A DNA stretch of 64,000 nucleotides. Source: Pseudoalteromonas luteoviolacea. Its GTDB lineage: Bacteria; Pseudomonadota; Gammaproteobacteria; Enterobacterales; Alteromonadaceae. The stretch covers positions 186,001-250,000 of the forward strand of contig NZ_JWIC01000006.1 of the NCBI RefSeq assembly GCF_000814765.1. Reading direction: 5' to 3'. The notes beneath the pieces are model-generated. The model ran no database searches and had not been told where the DNA came from. It saw nothing but the letters and a program-made list of their open reading frames with translations. Positions 20,287 to 30,216 of the stretch are shown piece by piece. How positions within the stretch are numbered: position 1 is the stretch's first letter; each line of letters opens with the position of its first letter. The position numbers and the translations under genes were made by a program.

Positions 20287-21078
20287 TTAATTGCTTTCAT
20301 TATGCAAAGCTTTACCTAGTATTTGGAAATAATAGCTAATGTTTTGTGCTATTTTTACTTGTTCTTCGGCAAGTGGGAATCCGCCAGCAGACTCTAATTT
20401 TGACTGAATGACATCTGAGACAAGAAATTCATTTTGAATACTGTGGTCGTGCGCAATATAGCATTCGAAAGCGCGTGCAGTGAGCTCTTGAGGTAAGCTG
20501 TAATATAAATGCTGCGCTCGTTTATCCAATGCGATTGCGCGTTCAAAAAACGCGCTTGGTTTAGTACCGTCTTCTGTGAGTAATATTGTTTTATAGACTT
20601 CGTTAAGCAATTGGTTAAGCGGGTGTGATAAGTTTGGAGAAGATGTTAGCCATAAAGAAGAGGCAAAATCACTGGCTTTGCTTTGTTGGAACAGGTGTTT
20701 ACAAATGTAGTGGTCAAATGCGTGCCACCATTCGTGTGCGAGTGCGCCGCCACCAGCATTTTTAGCTAAGGCTAGAGTGCGTTTTGCGGGTGCATAATGT
20801 GCTTGAACACCTTTTTGACCACCACTACCGAAAGCTAAGTTTAATGTGCCTCGCAGCCCCATTGCTTTTGGTGGTAATGATAATATTTGAGCAAGATCTG
20901 CCAGTGCATCATAAATCAAGTTTGCGGCAATGTGCTGCTCTTGTTGAGAAACCCAATTCCCAAGAACAATGGTCTTAAAGCCAAAAGTTGACTTCAACTC
21001 ATCAAAACAAACTTGATCACCAAACCGGTAATCAGGACCAAGGCGTTTAAACTGCCGATGTAATCTAGTTGTCTTCAC
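20287..21078 (-). CDS. Zincin-like metallopeptidase-motif protein (CLCA_X-like)
   Basis: 263 aa. The central motif is AHEWWHAFDHY, an HExxH-type zinc site. Before it lies a segment (FGFKTIVLGNWVSQQEQ) resembling the LPD1-type region seen near metallopeptidase domains in polyvalent proteins of phages and conjugative elements. Similar stand-alone proteins in marine gammaproteobacteria are, as I recall, annotated CLCA_X; this name is from memory and tentative. No signal peptide, so cytoplasmic. The start overlaps the DTW gene stop by 14 bases, so the two are probably coupled. Function unknown. Confidence 0.7.
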   Translation of the reverse strand: MKTTRLHRQFKRLGPDYRFGDQVCFDELKSTFGFKTIVLGNWVSQQEQHIAANLIYDALADLAQILSLPPKAMGLRGTLNLAFGSGGQKGVQAHYAPAKRTLALAKNAGGGALAHEWWHAFDHYICKHLFQQSKASDFASSLWLTSSPNLSHPLNQLLNEVYKTILLTEDGTKPSAFFERAIALDKRAQHLYYSLPQELTARAFECYIAHDHSIQNEFLVSDVIQSKLESAGGFPLAEEQVKIAQNISYYFQILGKALHNESN

Positions 21079-21673
21079 TCAGGTATCGCTTTTTTACATC
21101 GTCAGGCATGAACTTTGTTTGCTCGTGGATCATGCCTGCAAGTAAATGATGTAACGGTTCTATTTGTAAGTTTTCATAACATGCTAAGAAGTAGGCACAA
21201 GCTTCTAACGTTGAGAGACTGTACGATTGTTCAGCTTTTCTAATTGAGTAGTTATTTTCAGGCCGCTGTGAGAACGTAATTTTGTTGAGGTTATTAAGCC
21301 ATGGGTTTAACAAGGCTATTTTATTGGCTTTTTTCCAAGTGCCGTCCAATACGAAGAGCACTTCTACAGGCTTTGATTTTGATGAGATTGACTCAACATT
21401 AATGGCATTTGGAGCTGGATATAAAAGCCCGCAATTATATGTTCTAGCAATTTCTTGAGGCACTTTAAAATCCGAAGGACTTTCGCCTACGTATACTTCT
21501 ATAGCAGACAATTGCAAGTTTAAAAGCCGAACAGTGTTTTTCGCAACGGTTACTTCGCTAGGATGTTGTAATACTATAATCCTAGTTTGATTACTCAATT
21601 TTGGGCTTGTCACATAACTACACACGCATGTTTTAGTTGAAAAGTGACAAATATCGCAAGTACTTCTTTTCAT
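21065..21673 (-). CDS. DTW-domain tRNA-uridine aminocarboxypropyltransferase
   Basis: 202-aa DTW-domain protein of the TapT/YfiP family, which adds the acp group to uridine in tRNA using S-adenosylmethionine. It has the zinc-binding cysteines at the N-terminus (CDICHFSTKTCVC), LQHPSE, and DGTWKKA, the DTW signature with Gly inserted (DxTW). I leave the symbol empty because several paralogues (TapT, TuaA) share the motif. It is upstream of, and overlaps, the zincin-like gene. Confidence 0.87.
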   Translation of the reverse strand: MKRSTCDICHFSTKTCVCSYVTSPKLSNQTRIIVLQHPSEVTVAKNTVRLLNLQLSAIEVYVGESPSDFKVPQEIARTYNCGLLYPAPNAINVESISSKSKPVEVLFVLDGTWKKANKIALLNPWLNNLNKITFSQRPENNYSIRKAEQSYSLSTLEACAYFLACYENLQIEPLHHLLAGMIHEQTKFMPDDVKKRYLSEDN

Positions 21674-21802
21674 AGAGGCTTTTAACAGGTTTAATTGGTA
21701 TATATATTAACATAATTTAGAGTTGGCTTTGCTCTTGTTGATACTCTTAACTAGCATATAGGTATAAAACAGTATACGGGCAATAGACAATAAAGGACTT
21801 TT

Positions 21803-22150
21803 ATGGAAACTAAAATTGATGAAACTTGTTTGGAAAACATGCAAGCGCTATTGGGCGAACAGTTTAGCGACACGTTGGAGTTTTGCCTCAGCGAATTTGA
21901 TAGGTTAGCAAATGAAGTGAGGGCAACCATTGATAATGACTTGGAAGCTGCAACGAGAAATGCGCATAGCTTAAAGTCTAATGCCGCCCAGTTCGGTGCT
22001 ATGAGCCTTGCCGATGTGTCGAGAAGTATAGAGATGGCATTAGTGGAGGGCAATGTTGATTATGCTAAAACACAGGTGAGTGTGTTATGTAGCGAAGTTG
22101 ATGCTTCAAAGGCTTTGTTACAGCGTTGGTTAACTTCAACAAAAGTTTAG
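21803..22150 (+). CDS. Stand-alone Hpt-domain phosphotransfer protein
   Basis: 115 aa, all one histidine phosphotransfer domain. The phospho-acceptor is the His in NAHSLKSNAAQFGA (near residue 53), in the usual HxLKxxxxxxG context. It would relay phosphate from a receiver to another receiver. The hybrid kinase at 18151-20169 lacks an Hpt domain and could be a partner; that link is an inference from proximity. Shine-Dalgarno AAAGGA precedes the start. Confidence 0.85.
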   Translation: METKIDETCLENMQALLGEQFSDTLEFCLSEFDRLANEVRATIDNDLEAATRNAHSLKSNAAQFGAMSLADVSRSIEMALVEGNVDYAKTQVSVLCSEVDASKALLQRWLTSTKV

Positions 22151-22262
22151 TTATACAAAATCCATTGTCATGCTTTAGTGACCTAAGGTAAACAGTCAAA
22201 TATTCTGTCAACGCAGTATTCAGGTATGTGCCGTTGATATTCCCCAAATGATACTTTCATAT

Positions 22263-22300
22263 TCCCTCATTCATGGTTATGCTAGGCTAGGAATGAGGGA
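22263..22300 (+). promoter_or_regulatory. Perfect inverted repeat covering the alaA ribosome binding site
   Basis: TCCCTCATTC (22263-22272) and GAATGAGGGA (22291-22300) are exact reverse complements with an 18-base spacer. The right arm contains the Shine-Dalgarno of the aminotransferase (GAGGGAG, 22295-22301; ATG at 22308). In mRNA the hairpin would hide the ribosome site; as DNA it could be an operator. Confidence 0.55.
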
Positions 22301-22307
22301 GAAAAGA

Positions 22308-23522
22308 ATGAATAAAATAAGTAAAAGCAATAAATTAAATGGGGTTTGCTACGATATTCGCGGGCCGGTTTTGTCTCAAGCACAGAAAATGGAAGACGAG
22401 GGCGTAAAAGTACTCAAGCTGAACATTGGAAATCCTGCCGCATTCGGTTTTGATATGCCTGAGGATATGCACAGAGACATTATCAGAAACTTGCGTCTGG
22501 GTCAGGGATATTGTGATTCAAAGGGGTTATATTCTGCGCGCGTAGCCGTTTATCAATACTATCAACAAAAAAACTTTCCAAATATTAGTGTCGACAATAC
22601 CTTTATTGGCAATGGAGTGAGTGAGCTCATTCAAATGGTTACTCAAGCACTACTCAATGATGGTGATGAGGTGCTCATTCCTGCACCTGATTACCCGCTG
22701 TGGACTGCATCCGTTAAGCTCTCTGGTGGTGTTCCTGTACATTATATGTGTGATGAGTGTGCGGATTGGTTCCCTGATATTGCGGATATTAAAGATAAAA
22801 TTAACAGCAAAACTAAAGCACTTGTGTTGATTAACCCAAATAACCCAACAGGTGCAGTCTACAGCAAAGCGTTGTTAGAGGCGCTTATCGAGGTTGCGAG
22901 AGAGCATAACTTGCTTATCTTGAGTGATGAAATTTACGAGAAAGTCCTGTTTGATGGTACCGAGCACTTCTCCATAGGATCCTTGTGTGATGACTTACCA
23001 GTGATCACCTTCAATGGGTTGGCAAAAACTTACCGAGCTGCCGGCCTGAGAATGGGGTGGATGGTTGCCAGTGGCAAGGTCTCAGCAATGCGAGATTTAC
23101 TTGAAGGACTAAACATGTTGGCATCAATGCGCTTATGTGCAAACGTGCCTGCTCAATTCGCAATACAACAAGCGCTCGGCGGAGTGCAGTCGATAGATGA
23201 TTTGTTATTGCCAGGTGGACGTTTATACGAACAGCGTAATATTGCATGGGAAGGTTTAAATGATATTCAAGGCATATCTTGCGTAAAACCTAAAGGGGCA
23301 TTATATGCATTTGCCAAGATCGACACTAAGCATTTTAATGTGAAAAATGATGAGCTGATGGTTCTGGACTTACTCAGAGAAGAAAAAATTCTACTCGTAC
23401 ATGGTCGCGCATTTAACTGGCCATCACCAGATCACTTTAGGCTGGTATTTTTGCCTCATAAAGATGAACTTGAACCTGCGCTGCAATCTATGCAACGCTT
23501 TTTTGACCATTACCGACAGTAA
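22308..23522 (+). CDS. alaA: Alanine-synthesising PLP aminotransferase (AlaA type)
   Basis: 404 aa, same size as E. coli AlaA, which makes alanine from pyruvate and glutamate. Class I/II aminotransferase features: LNIGNPAAFGF at the N-terminus, NPNNPTGAVY, ILSDEIYEK, the PLP-lysine in NGLAKTYRAAGLRMGW and a C-terminal FRLVFLPH. ATG 22308 follows GAGGGAG with 6-base spacing and agrees with the family N-terminus (MNKISKSNKLNGVCYDIRGP); an in-frame ATG at 22248 would add 20 unlikely residues. Single gene. Confidence 0.93.
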   Translation: MNKISKSNKLNGVCYDIRGPVLSQAQKMEDEGVKVLKLNIGNPAAFGFDMPEDMHRDIIRNLRLGQGYCDSKGLYSARVAVYQYYQQKNFPNISVDNTFIGNGVSELIQMVTQALLNDGDEVLIPAPDYPLWTASVKLSGGVPVHYMCDECADWFPDIADIKDKINSKTKALVLINPNNPTGAVYSKALLEALIEVAREHNLLILSDEIYEKVLFDGTEHFSIGSLCDDLPVITFNGLAKTYRAAGLRMGWMVASGKVSAMRDLLEGLNMLASMRLCANVPAQFAIQQALGGVQSIDDLLLPGGRLYEQRNIAWEGLNDIQGISCVKPKGALYAFAKIDTKHFNVKNDELMVLDLLREEKILLVHGRAFNWPSPDHFRLVFLPHKDELEPALQSMQRFFDHYRQ

Positions 23523-23553
23523 ACATATTGATTGGAAATTATTACCGATTTAA

Positions 23554-24228
23554 TTAGTTTTTTGCGATATTAGTAACATATTGACTATATAGCCTTGGTA
23601 GGTCTGCTAATATCGCTTCTTTACCGAGTATATCCTGTTTTGCGATGGCATCGTGTATTGTGTTGGGTGTAACATATTTCGTCATCATGTTCGCAGTTTT
23701 GATATGGCTAATATGCCAAGGCTCAGCGGCAACACCGCCTCGATATTTATCATACGGTTTAAAAAAGCCGAATTCAGATAATGAAGATTCGAGCCAGCAA
23801 GAAAATTCATAAAATGGCCCACCAGATTGATATTCCCATGGTTCAAGTTGAAGCGATTGATCCGGATTGAGGAAATTACTGGCATAGACGTCTAAATCAC
23901 TCCCAAAATGATGACGGCTAGTAGCAGGCAAAGCGGAAAAAAGCATAATGGCATCAACAATTGCCTCATCGCTTAAAGTATCAATGTTAACCGCTTGATT
24001 GTTGTGGTCGAAAATAGGGCGTTGGCCACTAAACTTCGCATTCCAAATATGAGCTTGTCGATGAAAATCTCGGTGAGCAGACGCGATTGCAAATTCAAAT
24101 CCTGCGCTGCGTGCTGCGCTGCTAAGCGCATCTAAATCATCAACAATTTGTGCGTGTACCAGATTGCTCTGGTACTCGACAAGATGTGTGGTATCTAAAC
24201 CTAAAGCTTGCTGTATAACGCAGGTCAT
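23554..24228 (-). CDS. M15-family D-alanyl-D-alanine carboxypeptidase-like protein
   Basis: 224 aa with the zinc-site motifs of the M15/VanY family: SAHRDFHRQ, SRHHFGSDLDVY (SxHxxGxAxD type) and EPWHISH. Relatives trim the terminal D-Ala from peptidoglycan peptides. No clear signal peptide, which is odd for a cell-wall enzyme, so its location is uncertain. It is the last gene of a five-gene operon; its ATG touches the dapE stop. Confidence 0.85.
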   Translation of the reverse strand: MTCVIQQALGLDTTHLVEYQSNLVHAQIVDDLDALSSAARSAGFEFAIASAHRDFHRQAHIWNAKFSGQRPIFDHNNQAVNIDTLSDEAIVDAIMLFSALPATSRHHFGSDLDVYASNFLNPDQSLQLEPWEYQSGGPFYEFSCWLESSLSEFGFFKPYDKYRGGVAAEPWHISHIKTANMMTKYVTPNTIHDAIAKQDILGKEAILADLPRLYSQYVTNIAKN

Positions 24229-25376
24229 TATGCCTTCACCAGCAGCTTTTCAAGAATGGATTCATAAATGAGTGCTAAATCATCGAGCGATTTGGCACAG
24301 ACTTGCTCATCTACCTGATGAATAGTTTTGTTTACAGGTCCAAGTTCAATGACCTTACAGCCTGTCTGCGCGATGAAACGCCCGTCAGATGTACCACCCG
24401 TTGTTTCAGGAGTCGAATCAATACGAGTGACTTCCTTGATTGCTTCTAAAGTTACGTTAAGAAGCTCTCCAGGCTCAGTTAAGAAGGGGAGGCCATTTAC
24501 TGTCCAGTTAAGGTCATAATCAAGCTTATGTGCTTTTAAAATGTCGTTGACGCCCTGTTGCAGTTGTTCAACGGTTGACTCAGTACTGAATCTAAAATTG
24601 AACTGCACGTCGACAGTACCAGGTATCACGTTCCCTGCGCCTGTGCCGCCATGGATATTTGAAATCTGAAAGCTGGTTGCTGGGAAAAAGTCGTTGCCTT
24701 TATCCCATTCCTTAGTGCTTAACTCAGTAAGTGCTGGAGCCACATCATGAATTGGGTTCTTTGCAAGGTGAGGGTAGGCAACATGCCCTTGAATACCTTT
24801 AACGGTTAAATGCCCTGTTAAAGAGCCTCGACGACCGTTTTTGACCACGTCTCCTAATGTATCCCTAGAAGAAGGCTCACCAACCAGACACATATCGATT
24901 TTTTCATTACGCGCCTCAAGTAAGTCGACAACCTTAGTGGTGCCGTTAATGAATGGACCTTCCTCATCTGAAGTGATTAAAAAGCTGATAGAGCCGTCAT
25001 GATCTGGGTGTTTTGCAACAAAACGTTCAGTGGCAACGACCATCGCAGCCAAAGAGCCTTTCATGTCAGCTGCGCCCCTTCCGTGCAGAATGCCATTTTC
25101 AACGAGGCCTGCAAAAGGAGGATGGCGCCAGTCTTTTTCGTTGCCAACAGGCACCACGTCAGTATGTCCTGCAAAACAAAAATGAGGCCCTTGATCACCT
25201 TTTCTTGCCCATGTATTGAGCGTATCAATAAAAAAGTGCTCTTCAATCTTGAAGCCTAGCTTTTCTAAACGGCTGTTAATTAAGCTCTGACACCCAGCAT
25301 CCTCTGGTGTGACTGAAGGGCGTTGGATGAGTGCGGAGGCGAGTTCAACAACATCGCTTAGAGGGGGTTGGCTCAT
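24228..25376 (-). CDS. dapE: Succinyl-diaminopimelate desuccinylase
   Basis: Zn/Co-dependent M20 enzyme of lysine and meso-DAP synthesis, hydrolysing N-succinyl-LL-DAP. 382 aa. Metal-site motifs: [30 protein letters not shown], and the C-terminal [14 protein letters not shown]. It overlaps the YffB-like gene by 4 bases, as in many gammaproteobacteria where yffB precedes dapE. Confidence 0.97.
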   Translation of the reverse strand: MSQPPLSDVVELASALIQRPSVTPEDAGCQSLINSRLEKLGFKIEEHFFIDTLNTWARKGDQGPHFCFAGHTDVVPVGNEKDWRHPPFAGLVENGILHGRGAADMKGSLAAMVVATERFVAKHPDHDGSISFLITSDEEGPFINGTTKVVDLLEARNEKIDMCLVGEPSSRDTLGDVVKNGRRGSLTGHLTVKGIQGHVAYPHLAKNPIHDVAPALTELSTKEWDKGNDFFPATSFQISNIHGGTGAGNVIPGTVDVQFNFRFSTESTVEQLQQGVNDILKAHKLDYDLNWTVNGLPFLTEPGELLNVTLEAIKEVTRIDSTPETTGGTSDGRFIAQTGCKVIELGPVNKTIHQVDEQVCAKSLDDLALIYESILEKLLVKA

Positions 25377-25720
25377 TTGAAAATCTCTTGATATTGTGCA
25401 GCTTTAAAACCGATATGCAGATCCGAGTTCACTTTTAAAATCGGACGTTTAATCATTGCTGGTGCGTCCAGCATGTGTTGTTTGGCAGAGGCTTCATTTA
25501 AGCTTTGCTTTTGCTCATCGCTCAGAGCTCGATAAGTCGTCCCTCGCTTGTTTAACACGGTTTCCCAACCTAATTTCTCAACAAAGTGATCAAGCAGTTC
25601 AGATGTCAATCCATCTTTGCGGTAATCGTGAAAATCGAACTCAATATTTTGCTCTTGGAGAAACTTTTTGGCTTTTTTAATCGTGTCACAATTTGGAATA
25701 CCGTATAAAACTATACTCAT
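25373..25720 (-). CDS. yffB: ArsC/Spx-family thioredoxin-fold protein (YffB-like)
   Basis: 115-aa thioredoxin-fold protein of the ArsC family, YffB branch. One N-terminal cysteine is present ([15 protein letters not shown]), followed by the conserved F-DYRKDG and RGTTYR and IKRPIL. The second Cys of a CxxC pair is missing, as in YffB. The substrate is unknown (glutathione-dependent reductase suspected for the family). Overlaps dapE and the EIIA-like gene by 4 bases on each side. Confidence 0.9.
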   Translation of the reverse strand: MSIVLYGIPNCDTIKKAKKFLQEQNIEFDFHDYRKDGLTSELLDHFVEKLGWETVLNKRGTTYRALSDEQKQSLNEASAKQHMLDAPAMIKRPILKVNSDLHIGFKAAQYQEIFK

Positions 25721-26223
25721 AATTTACTAGCTCTCGATAATGTAATTAGCGGTTCTTTACCCGCATTCACTTGATTTAACGGATAATAACATGGCCCTAG
25801 CTTATCTGCATTGAGAATTAACAATGTACCAGTGATGGGCAAATCTTGAGGTACATCAAAATAGCAAAGAATATCACCGGTGATGATATGTTTCTGACCA
25901 ACGCTATGTTTTATTAAGTTTTCCATCTTTCGGTATTCACTTGGGATGTGCAAGTGAAGAAGTAGCTGAAGCCCTGATTCTGCTCGTATCACAAATTCAC
26001 AGCCTTGCTGACTGACTTTGATCACTTTTCCATTACATGGTGACATCATCAATGCTTGGTTCATTTTGACACAGACACCACTGCCAATCATCCCAGTTGA
26101 AAACAAGGGTAAAGGGTGGTGAGTTAATGGGAAAACTTTACCAGTAAATGGACTCGCAATATGTAAAAGGGGGTTTGCTATTTGTGTTATAGGTGCGTAA
26201 TTAATGGGTTTAGAAAATATCAT
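25717..26223 (-). CDS. Stand-alone EIIA-Glc-like PTS protein with His75 replaced by Cys
   Basis: 168 aa, similar over its length to EIIA-Glc (Crr). Aligning ESGLQLLLH with DSGVELFVH of E. coli Crr keeps the phosphorylated His90, but the second active-site histidine, His75, is Cys75 (QQGCEFVIR). In Crr the His75 side chain is needed for phosphate transfer to the sugar transporter, so this protein may accept phosphate without passing it to a permease. No PTS permease, HPr or EI gene is in the window. A regulatory role is an inference. Coupled by overlap to the flanking genes. Confidence 0.8.
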   Translation of the reverse strand: MIFSKPINYAPITQIANPLLHIASPFTGKVFPLTHHPLPLFSTGMIGSGVCVKMNQALMMSPCNGKVIKVSQQGCEFVIRAESGLQLLLHLHIPSEYRKMENLIKHSVGQKHIITGDILCYFDVPQDLPITGTLLILNADKLGPCYYPLNQVNAGKEPLITLSRASKL

Positions 26224-26603
26224 TAAACAAAAAGGTAACCGTCTTTTCTGAGCGCTTGAATGGCGTTATTAAGCTGCTGCTCTTTCACTAAAATATAATC
26301 TGTGTCGTATGTAGAAATAGAGAAAATAGAAACGTTTGCGCTGGCAAGTACACCAGAAATATTTGACATAATTCCTGTCAATGAAAAACCAAGTGGGCCA
26401 ATGATCTCAATCGCTCTCCAATATGGTTCAGCCGCGAAGCTTTCTAATTTGATATCAGATGGGCATACGATAGACAATTCTTCCGTTGTTTTTGCAATGA
26501 AAAAGATATCAGATTGCAATACATTTGCAGGAATTGCAGCATCGTTATCGAGGCTGTGAATTGTAAAGTCTTGTTGTAGTATTTGTAGCGTTTGTTTGGA
26601 CAT
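26223..26603 (-). CDS. ACT-domain protein (CASTOR-type tandem ACT)
   Basis: 126 aa, with an ACT-like C-terminal half (GFSLTGIMSNISGVLASANVS). ACT domains bind amino acids or other small effectors. No catalytic domain is attached, so it may be a sensor or regulator. It is the first gene of the ACT-EIIA-yffB-dapE-M15 operon and ends on the base where the EIIA-like gene starts. Ligand unknown. Confidence 0.8.
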   Translation of the reverse strand: MSKQTLQILQQDFTIHSLDNDAAIPANVLQSDIFFIAKTTEELSIVCPSDIKLESFAAEPYWRAIEIIGPLGFSLTGIMSNISGVLASANVSIFSISTYDTDYILVKEQQLNNAIQALRKDGYLFV

Positions 26604-26672
26604 ACTTGCGCTCTAACTGCATCGACTCTTTCATAGTATAGGCAAGCAAAAAGAAAATAAACCCTTTTATTC

Positions 26673-26696
26673 AGGGAGTAGAGATTTCTACTCCCT
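26673..26696 (-). terminator. Hairpin after pta
   Basis: A perfect 10-bp stem (AGGGAGTAGA with TCTACTCCCT, loop of four) lies 23 bases past the pta stop on the minus strand. There is no clear U-run, so it may stabilise the 3' end rather than act as a strong terminator. Confidence 0.5.
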
Positions 26697-26718
26697 TGAT
26701 AGCTTTAAAAAAGGCTTG

Positions 26719-28863
26719 TTATGGGCGTTGGCCTGCTTGGATAGCAGTTAAAGCAATCGTGTAAACGATGTCATCGACGAGGGCTCCACGGCTCAGGTCG
26801 TTAACCGGCTTACGCATCCCTTGCAACATAGGACCGATACTGATCAAGTCAGCGCTTCGTTGTACCGCTTTGTAGGTTGTATTACCTGTATTAAGGTCAG
26901 GGAAAACAAACACAGTGGCTTTACCAGCGACTTTACTGTTTGGCGCTTTTTTACGGGCTACGTTTTCCATAATCGCAGCATCATACTGTAGTGGACCATC
27001 GATATCCAAATCAGGACGTTTTTGCTGTGCAAGTTTTGTCGCTTCTCGCACTTTGTCTACGTCTGCACCTTGTCCAGAAGTACCTGTACTATAACTGATC
27101 ATTGCGACTTTGGGCTCAATACCGAACGCAGCAGCTGAGTCCGCTGATTGAATCGCGATATCAGCAAGTTGCTCGGCGGTAGGGTCAGGGTTAATCGCAC
27201 AATCACCATAAACCAATACTTGATCAGGCAATAGCATAAAGAATACCGAGCTGACTAAAGAAGAATCTGGTGCCGTCTTGATGAGCTGCAGTGGCGGGCG
27301 GATCGTATTCGCAGTGGTGTTTACTGCCCCAGATACTAAGCCATCCACTTCATTTTCTGCAAGCATCATAGTCCCTAGTACTACGTTGTCTTGCAGCTGT
27401 TCAGCAGCCACAACTTCGGTAAGTCCTTTGTTCTTACGCAGTTCAACCATAGGTGCTATGTACTTATCGACGGCTTCATTAGGATCAACAATGGTGATGT
27501 TTTCGTTTAGTATCACGCCTTGCTGTGCTGCAATACGTTGTATTTCGTCATGGTCACCTAATAAAACGGTTTTGGCGATACCTCGTTCTCCGCAGATAGC
27601 GGCGGCTTTGATTGTGCGTGGTTCATTGCCCTCTGGCAGTACGATGGTTTTGTTGGCTCTACGAGCTAGATCCGTCAACATAAATCTAAATGCTGGAGGT
27701 GACAGTTTTCTGGTGCGAGCAACACCTTGCGATAAGCTATCTAGCCAGTCAGGGTCAATGTGATCCGCGTTGTGCTGTTTCACTTTATCGATTCGCTGTT
27801 CGTCATCTGCAGGCACTTCCATATTGAAGTTGTGCAGCAGTAGAGATGTTCTCCAAGTATCGGCTTCAGTTGCAAGAATGGGTAGGCCCGTATTCATAGC
27901 TTGCTCGCACAGTTCCATAATTCTTGGTTCTGGCTTAAAGCCGCCGGTAAGTAAAATTGCCCCTAGTTTTGTACCATTCATTGCAGAGAGGCACGCAGCG
28001 ACCAAGATGTCTGAGCGATCGCCCGGTGTTACCAATAACGCACCCGGCGTAAAGTGATTTAGAATATTGGATACTGTCCGCGCACAAAATGTAACGCGGC
28101 GCAGACGCCTATGTGCCATATCCCCTTCATTAATGACTTCAGCTTGCAGGTATTCACTCAGGTCTCTCACTCGAGGTGCTACAAGGTCGAAATCCCAAGG
28201 GATGGCGCCCAACAACATAAACGGATGTTTGCGGAAAATTGGCAGTGATGCCAAACGGTTCATCTCGTTTTCTAGTTGCTCAGGCTCATGCTGGTCTACC
28301 AAGTCGGCGCGAGCACGTCCGTCTTCATCAAGAGGCGCATTAACTTTGTTAAAAATACAGCCCAACACTCTTGCATGATCAATACCACCATAGTTACCAG
28401 AAGCGATTTCAAGTCGGTCTTCAAGTTGATCATTCGTGTCGTTACCTGGTGTTAATACGAATACAATATCAGCGCCCAAGGTTTGCGCAATTTCTCGGTT
28501 TACACGGCCGGCGTATGGTTGTTTTCGAGTTGGCACCATGCCTTCAATAATGGCCACTTCATCGTCTTGAACACTGCTTTCAAAGCGCTCAACGATTTCT
28601 TCTAAAAGGTCATCACCTTTTCCATCTCCAATCATTTGTTCTGCATAGTGCAGTTCAAATGGGGTAGGAGGGGCAATTGAAGATCCTTGCTTGATAATTA
28701 ACGTCGACTTCTCCGGGCCCACATCAGCATTACGAGGCTGTGCAATAGGTTTGAAAAAGTTAACTTTTACAGCTTTTTGCTCTAGAGCACGCACTAAACC
28801 GACAGAAACCGATGTTAAACCAACCCCAGTTGAGATTGGGATAAGCATTATTCTACGACCCAT
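26719..28863 (-). CDS. pta: Phosphate acetyltransferase
   Basis: Interconverts acetyl-CoA and acetyl phosphate. 714 aa, the same length as E. coli Pta. It has the N-terminal P-loop-like/BioD-like domain ([20 protein letters not shown]), the central DRTGG-like regulatory domain (about 225-340) and the C-terminal PTA_PTB catalytic domain ([46 protein letters not shown]). It lies 2 bases after ackA, so ackA-pta form an operon for acetate overflow. Confidence 0.98.
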   Translation of the reverse strand: MGRRIMLIPISTGVGLTSVSVGLVRALEQKAVKVNFFKPIAQPRNADVGPEKSTLIIKQGSSIAPPTPFELHYAEQMIGDGKGDDLLEEIVERFESSVQDDEVAIIEGMVPTRKQPYAGRVNREIAQTLGADIVFVLTPGNDTNDQLEDRLEIASGNYGGIDHARVLGCIFNKVNAPLDEDGRARADLVDQHEPEQLENEMNRLASLPIFRKHPFMLLGAIPWDFDLVAPRVRDLSEYLQAEVINEGDMAHRRLRRVTFCARTVSNILNHFTPGALLVTPGDRSDILVAACLSAMNGTKLGAILLTGGFKPEPRIMELCEQAMNTGLPILATEADTWRTSLLLHNFNMEVPADDEQRIDKVKQHNADHIDPDWLDSLSQGVARTRKLSPPAFRFMLTDLARRANKTIVLPEGNEPRTIKAAAICGERGIAKTVLLGDHDEIQRIAAQQGVILNENITIVDPNEAVDKYIAPMVELRKNKGLTEVVAAEQLQDNVVLGTMMLAENEVDGLVSGAVNTTANTIRPPLQLIKTAPDSSLVSSVFFMLLPDQVLVYGDCAINPDPTAEQLADIAIQSADSAAAFGIEPKVAMISYSTGTSGQGADVDKVREATKLAQQKRPDLDIDGPLQYDAAIMENVARKKAPNSKVAGKATVFVFPDLNTGNTTYKAVQRSADLISIGPMLQGMRKPVNDLSRGALVDDIVYTIALTAIQAGQRP

Positions 28864-28865
28864 AT

Positions 28866-30065
28866 TTATTGCTCCCCAGCAAGCATGGCTGCATCTTGCG
28901 CGATGACAAGCTCTTCGTTGGTTGGAATAACCATCGCAATAGGGTTAGAAGAGTCCTCAGTGATTACACCTTCGCTGCCAAATCTGGCTGCCAAATTTCG
29001 TTCATTGTTTAACTCGAAGCCCAAGAAGCTTAATTGGTTAACAACACTTGCGCGGATCACATCAGAGTTCTCACCAATGCCACCTGTAAATACCAATGCA
29101 TCAATCCCGCCAAGAGGTACAGCGAAACTGGCGATTTGTTTGGCGAGTCTGAAGCAGAAAATATCTAGAGCCAGTTGTGCTTTTTCATGTCCGTCAGCTG
29201 CACTTTCTTCAATAGTACGGCAGTCATTTGATAGTTCACTGATCCCTAGCAGGCCACTTTTTTTGTTTAATAGAGTATCTATTTGTGAAGCAGAGTAACC
29301 AAGTTGATTAACGAGGTAGGCAAATAATCCAGGGTCTATATCACCGCTGCGAGTGCCCATTACAAGGCCCTCTAATGGGGTTAATCCCATACTGGTATCG
29401 ACAGATTTTCCATCTTTTACAGCACAGACAGAGCAGCCGTTACCAAGGTGCGCGGTAACAATTTTAGAAGATTTGTTTGTTAAGCCTAATTGTTCGATGG
29501 CCTGGGCCGATACGTAGAAGTGGCTAGTACCATGGAATCCATAGCGTCTGACGCTGTGCTTTTCATATAGCGAGTAGGGTAGCGCATATAAAAATGCAGT
29601 TGGTTCCATTGACTGGTGGAAAGCAGTGTCGAAAACAGCAACCTGAGGTAAAGTTGCAAACGCGTCGCTGGCAGCTTCTATGCCAAGCAAGTTTGCAGGG
29701 TTATGTAAAGGCGCAAGTGTCGCTGTTTGCTTGATAGCATCTAGCACTGTGTCGTTGATCAGTGCTGATTTAGTGAAGTGTTCGCCACCGTGAACAACGC
29801 GATGGCCAACAGCAACTAATTGCTGGTCAAGCTTAAGTGATTTAACAAGATCGACCAGTTCATTGATAGCGACTTCGTGGGCATCACCACTGGATAGAGA
29901 AATAATGTGCTTTTGGCCATTAAATTTATATTTAATTTGAGGTGAAGACTCACCTAAACGTTCCGCTAAGCCGGATAAATGCTCTTTTGCAGAGCTTGAA
30001 TCTATGATTGCAAATTTGAGGCTAGAGCTGCCACAATTGAGGACCAAAACATGCGACGATGACAT
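28866..30065 (-). CDS. ackA: Acetate kinase
   Basis: Converts acetyl phosphate and ADP to acetate and ATP, paired with Pta. 399 aa. Signature motifs are [12 protein letters not shown] at the N-terminus, [20 protein letters not shown] and the adenosine-binding [11 protein letters not shown] 30065 has GGAAAG five bases upstream and gives the standard N-terminus; a GTG-like or ATG start at 30086 would only add seven residues. Divergent from yfbV, as in E. coli. Confidence 0.98.
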   Translation of the reverse strand: MSSSHVLVLNCGSSSLKFAIIDSSSAKEHLSGLAERLGESSPQIKYKFNGQKHIISLSSGDAHEVAINELVDLVKSLKLDQQLVAVGHRVVHGGEHFTKSALINDTVLDAIKQTATLAPLHNPANLLGIEAASDAFATLPQVAVFDTAFHQSMEPTAFLYALPYSLYEKHSVRRYGFHGTSHFYVSAQAIEQLGLTNKSSKIVTAHLGNGCSVCAVKDGKSVDTSMGLTPLEGLVMGTRSGDIDPGLFAYLVNQLGYSASQIDTLLNKKSGLLGISELSNDCRTIEESAADGHEKAQLALDIFCFRLAKQIASFAVPLGGIDALVFTGGIGENSDVIRASVVNQLSFLGFELNNERNLAARFGSEGVITEDSSNPIAMVIPTNEELVIAQDAAMLAGEQ

Positions 30066-30216
30066 AATGACTTTCCGTTTTGACAATAAGAGTAATTGCG
30101 TATTAAGCTAAATGGTGAAGTTCATTCAGCATTACACTTAATACTAAGGTATAATTGACATGAATGACGTAATTTTACCTTATTTTTTTAAGAAAAGTTA
30201 GCACCTAGGAGTTATG

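Noticed and set aside
22248..22307. Earlier in-frame ATG for alaA
   Set aside because: The added 20 residues do not resemble the family and lie across the inverted repeat; ATG 22308 has a proper ribosome site.
27278..27763. 161-residue plus-strand reading frame inside pta
   Set aside because: It is the reverse strand of a conserved enzyme gene, with no family match or ribosome site.
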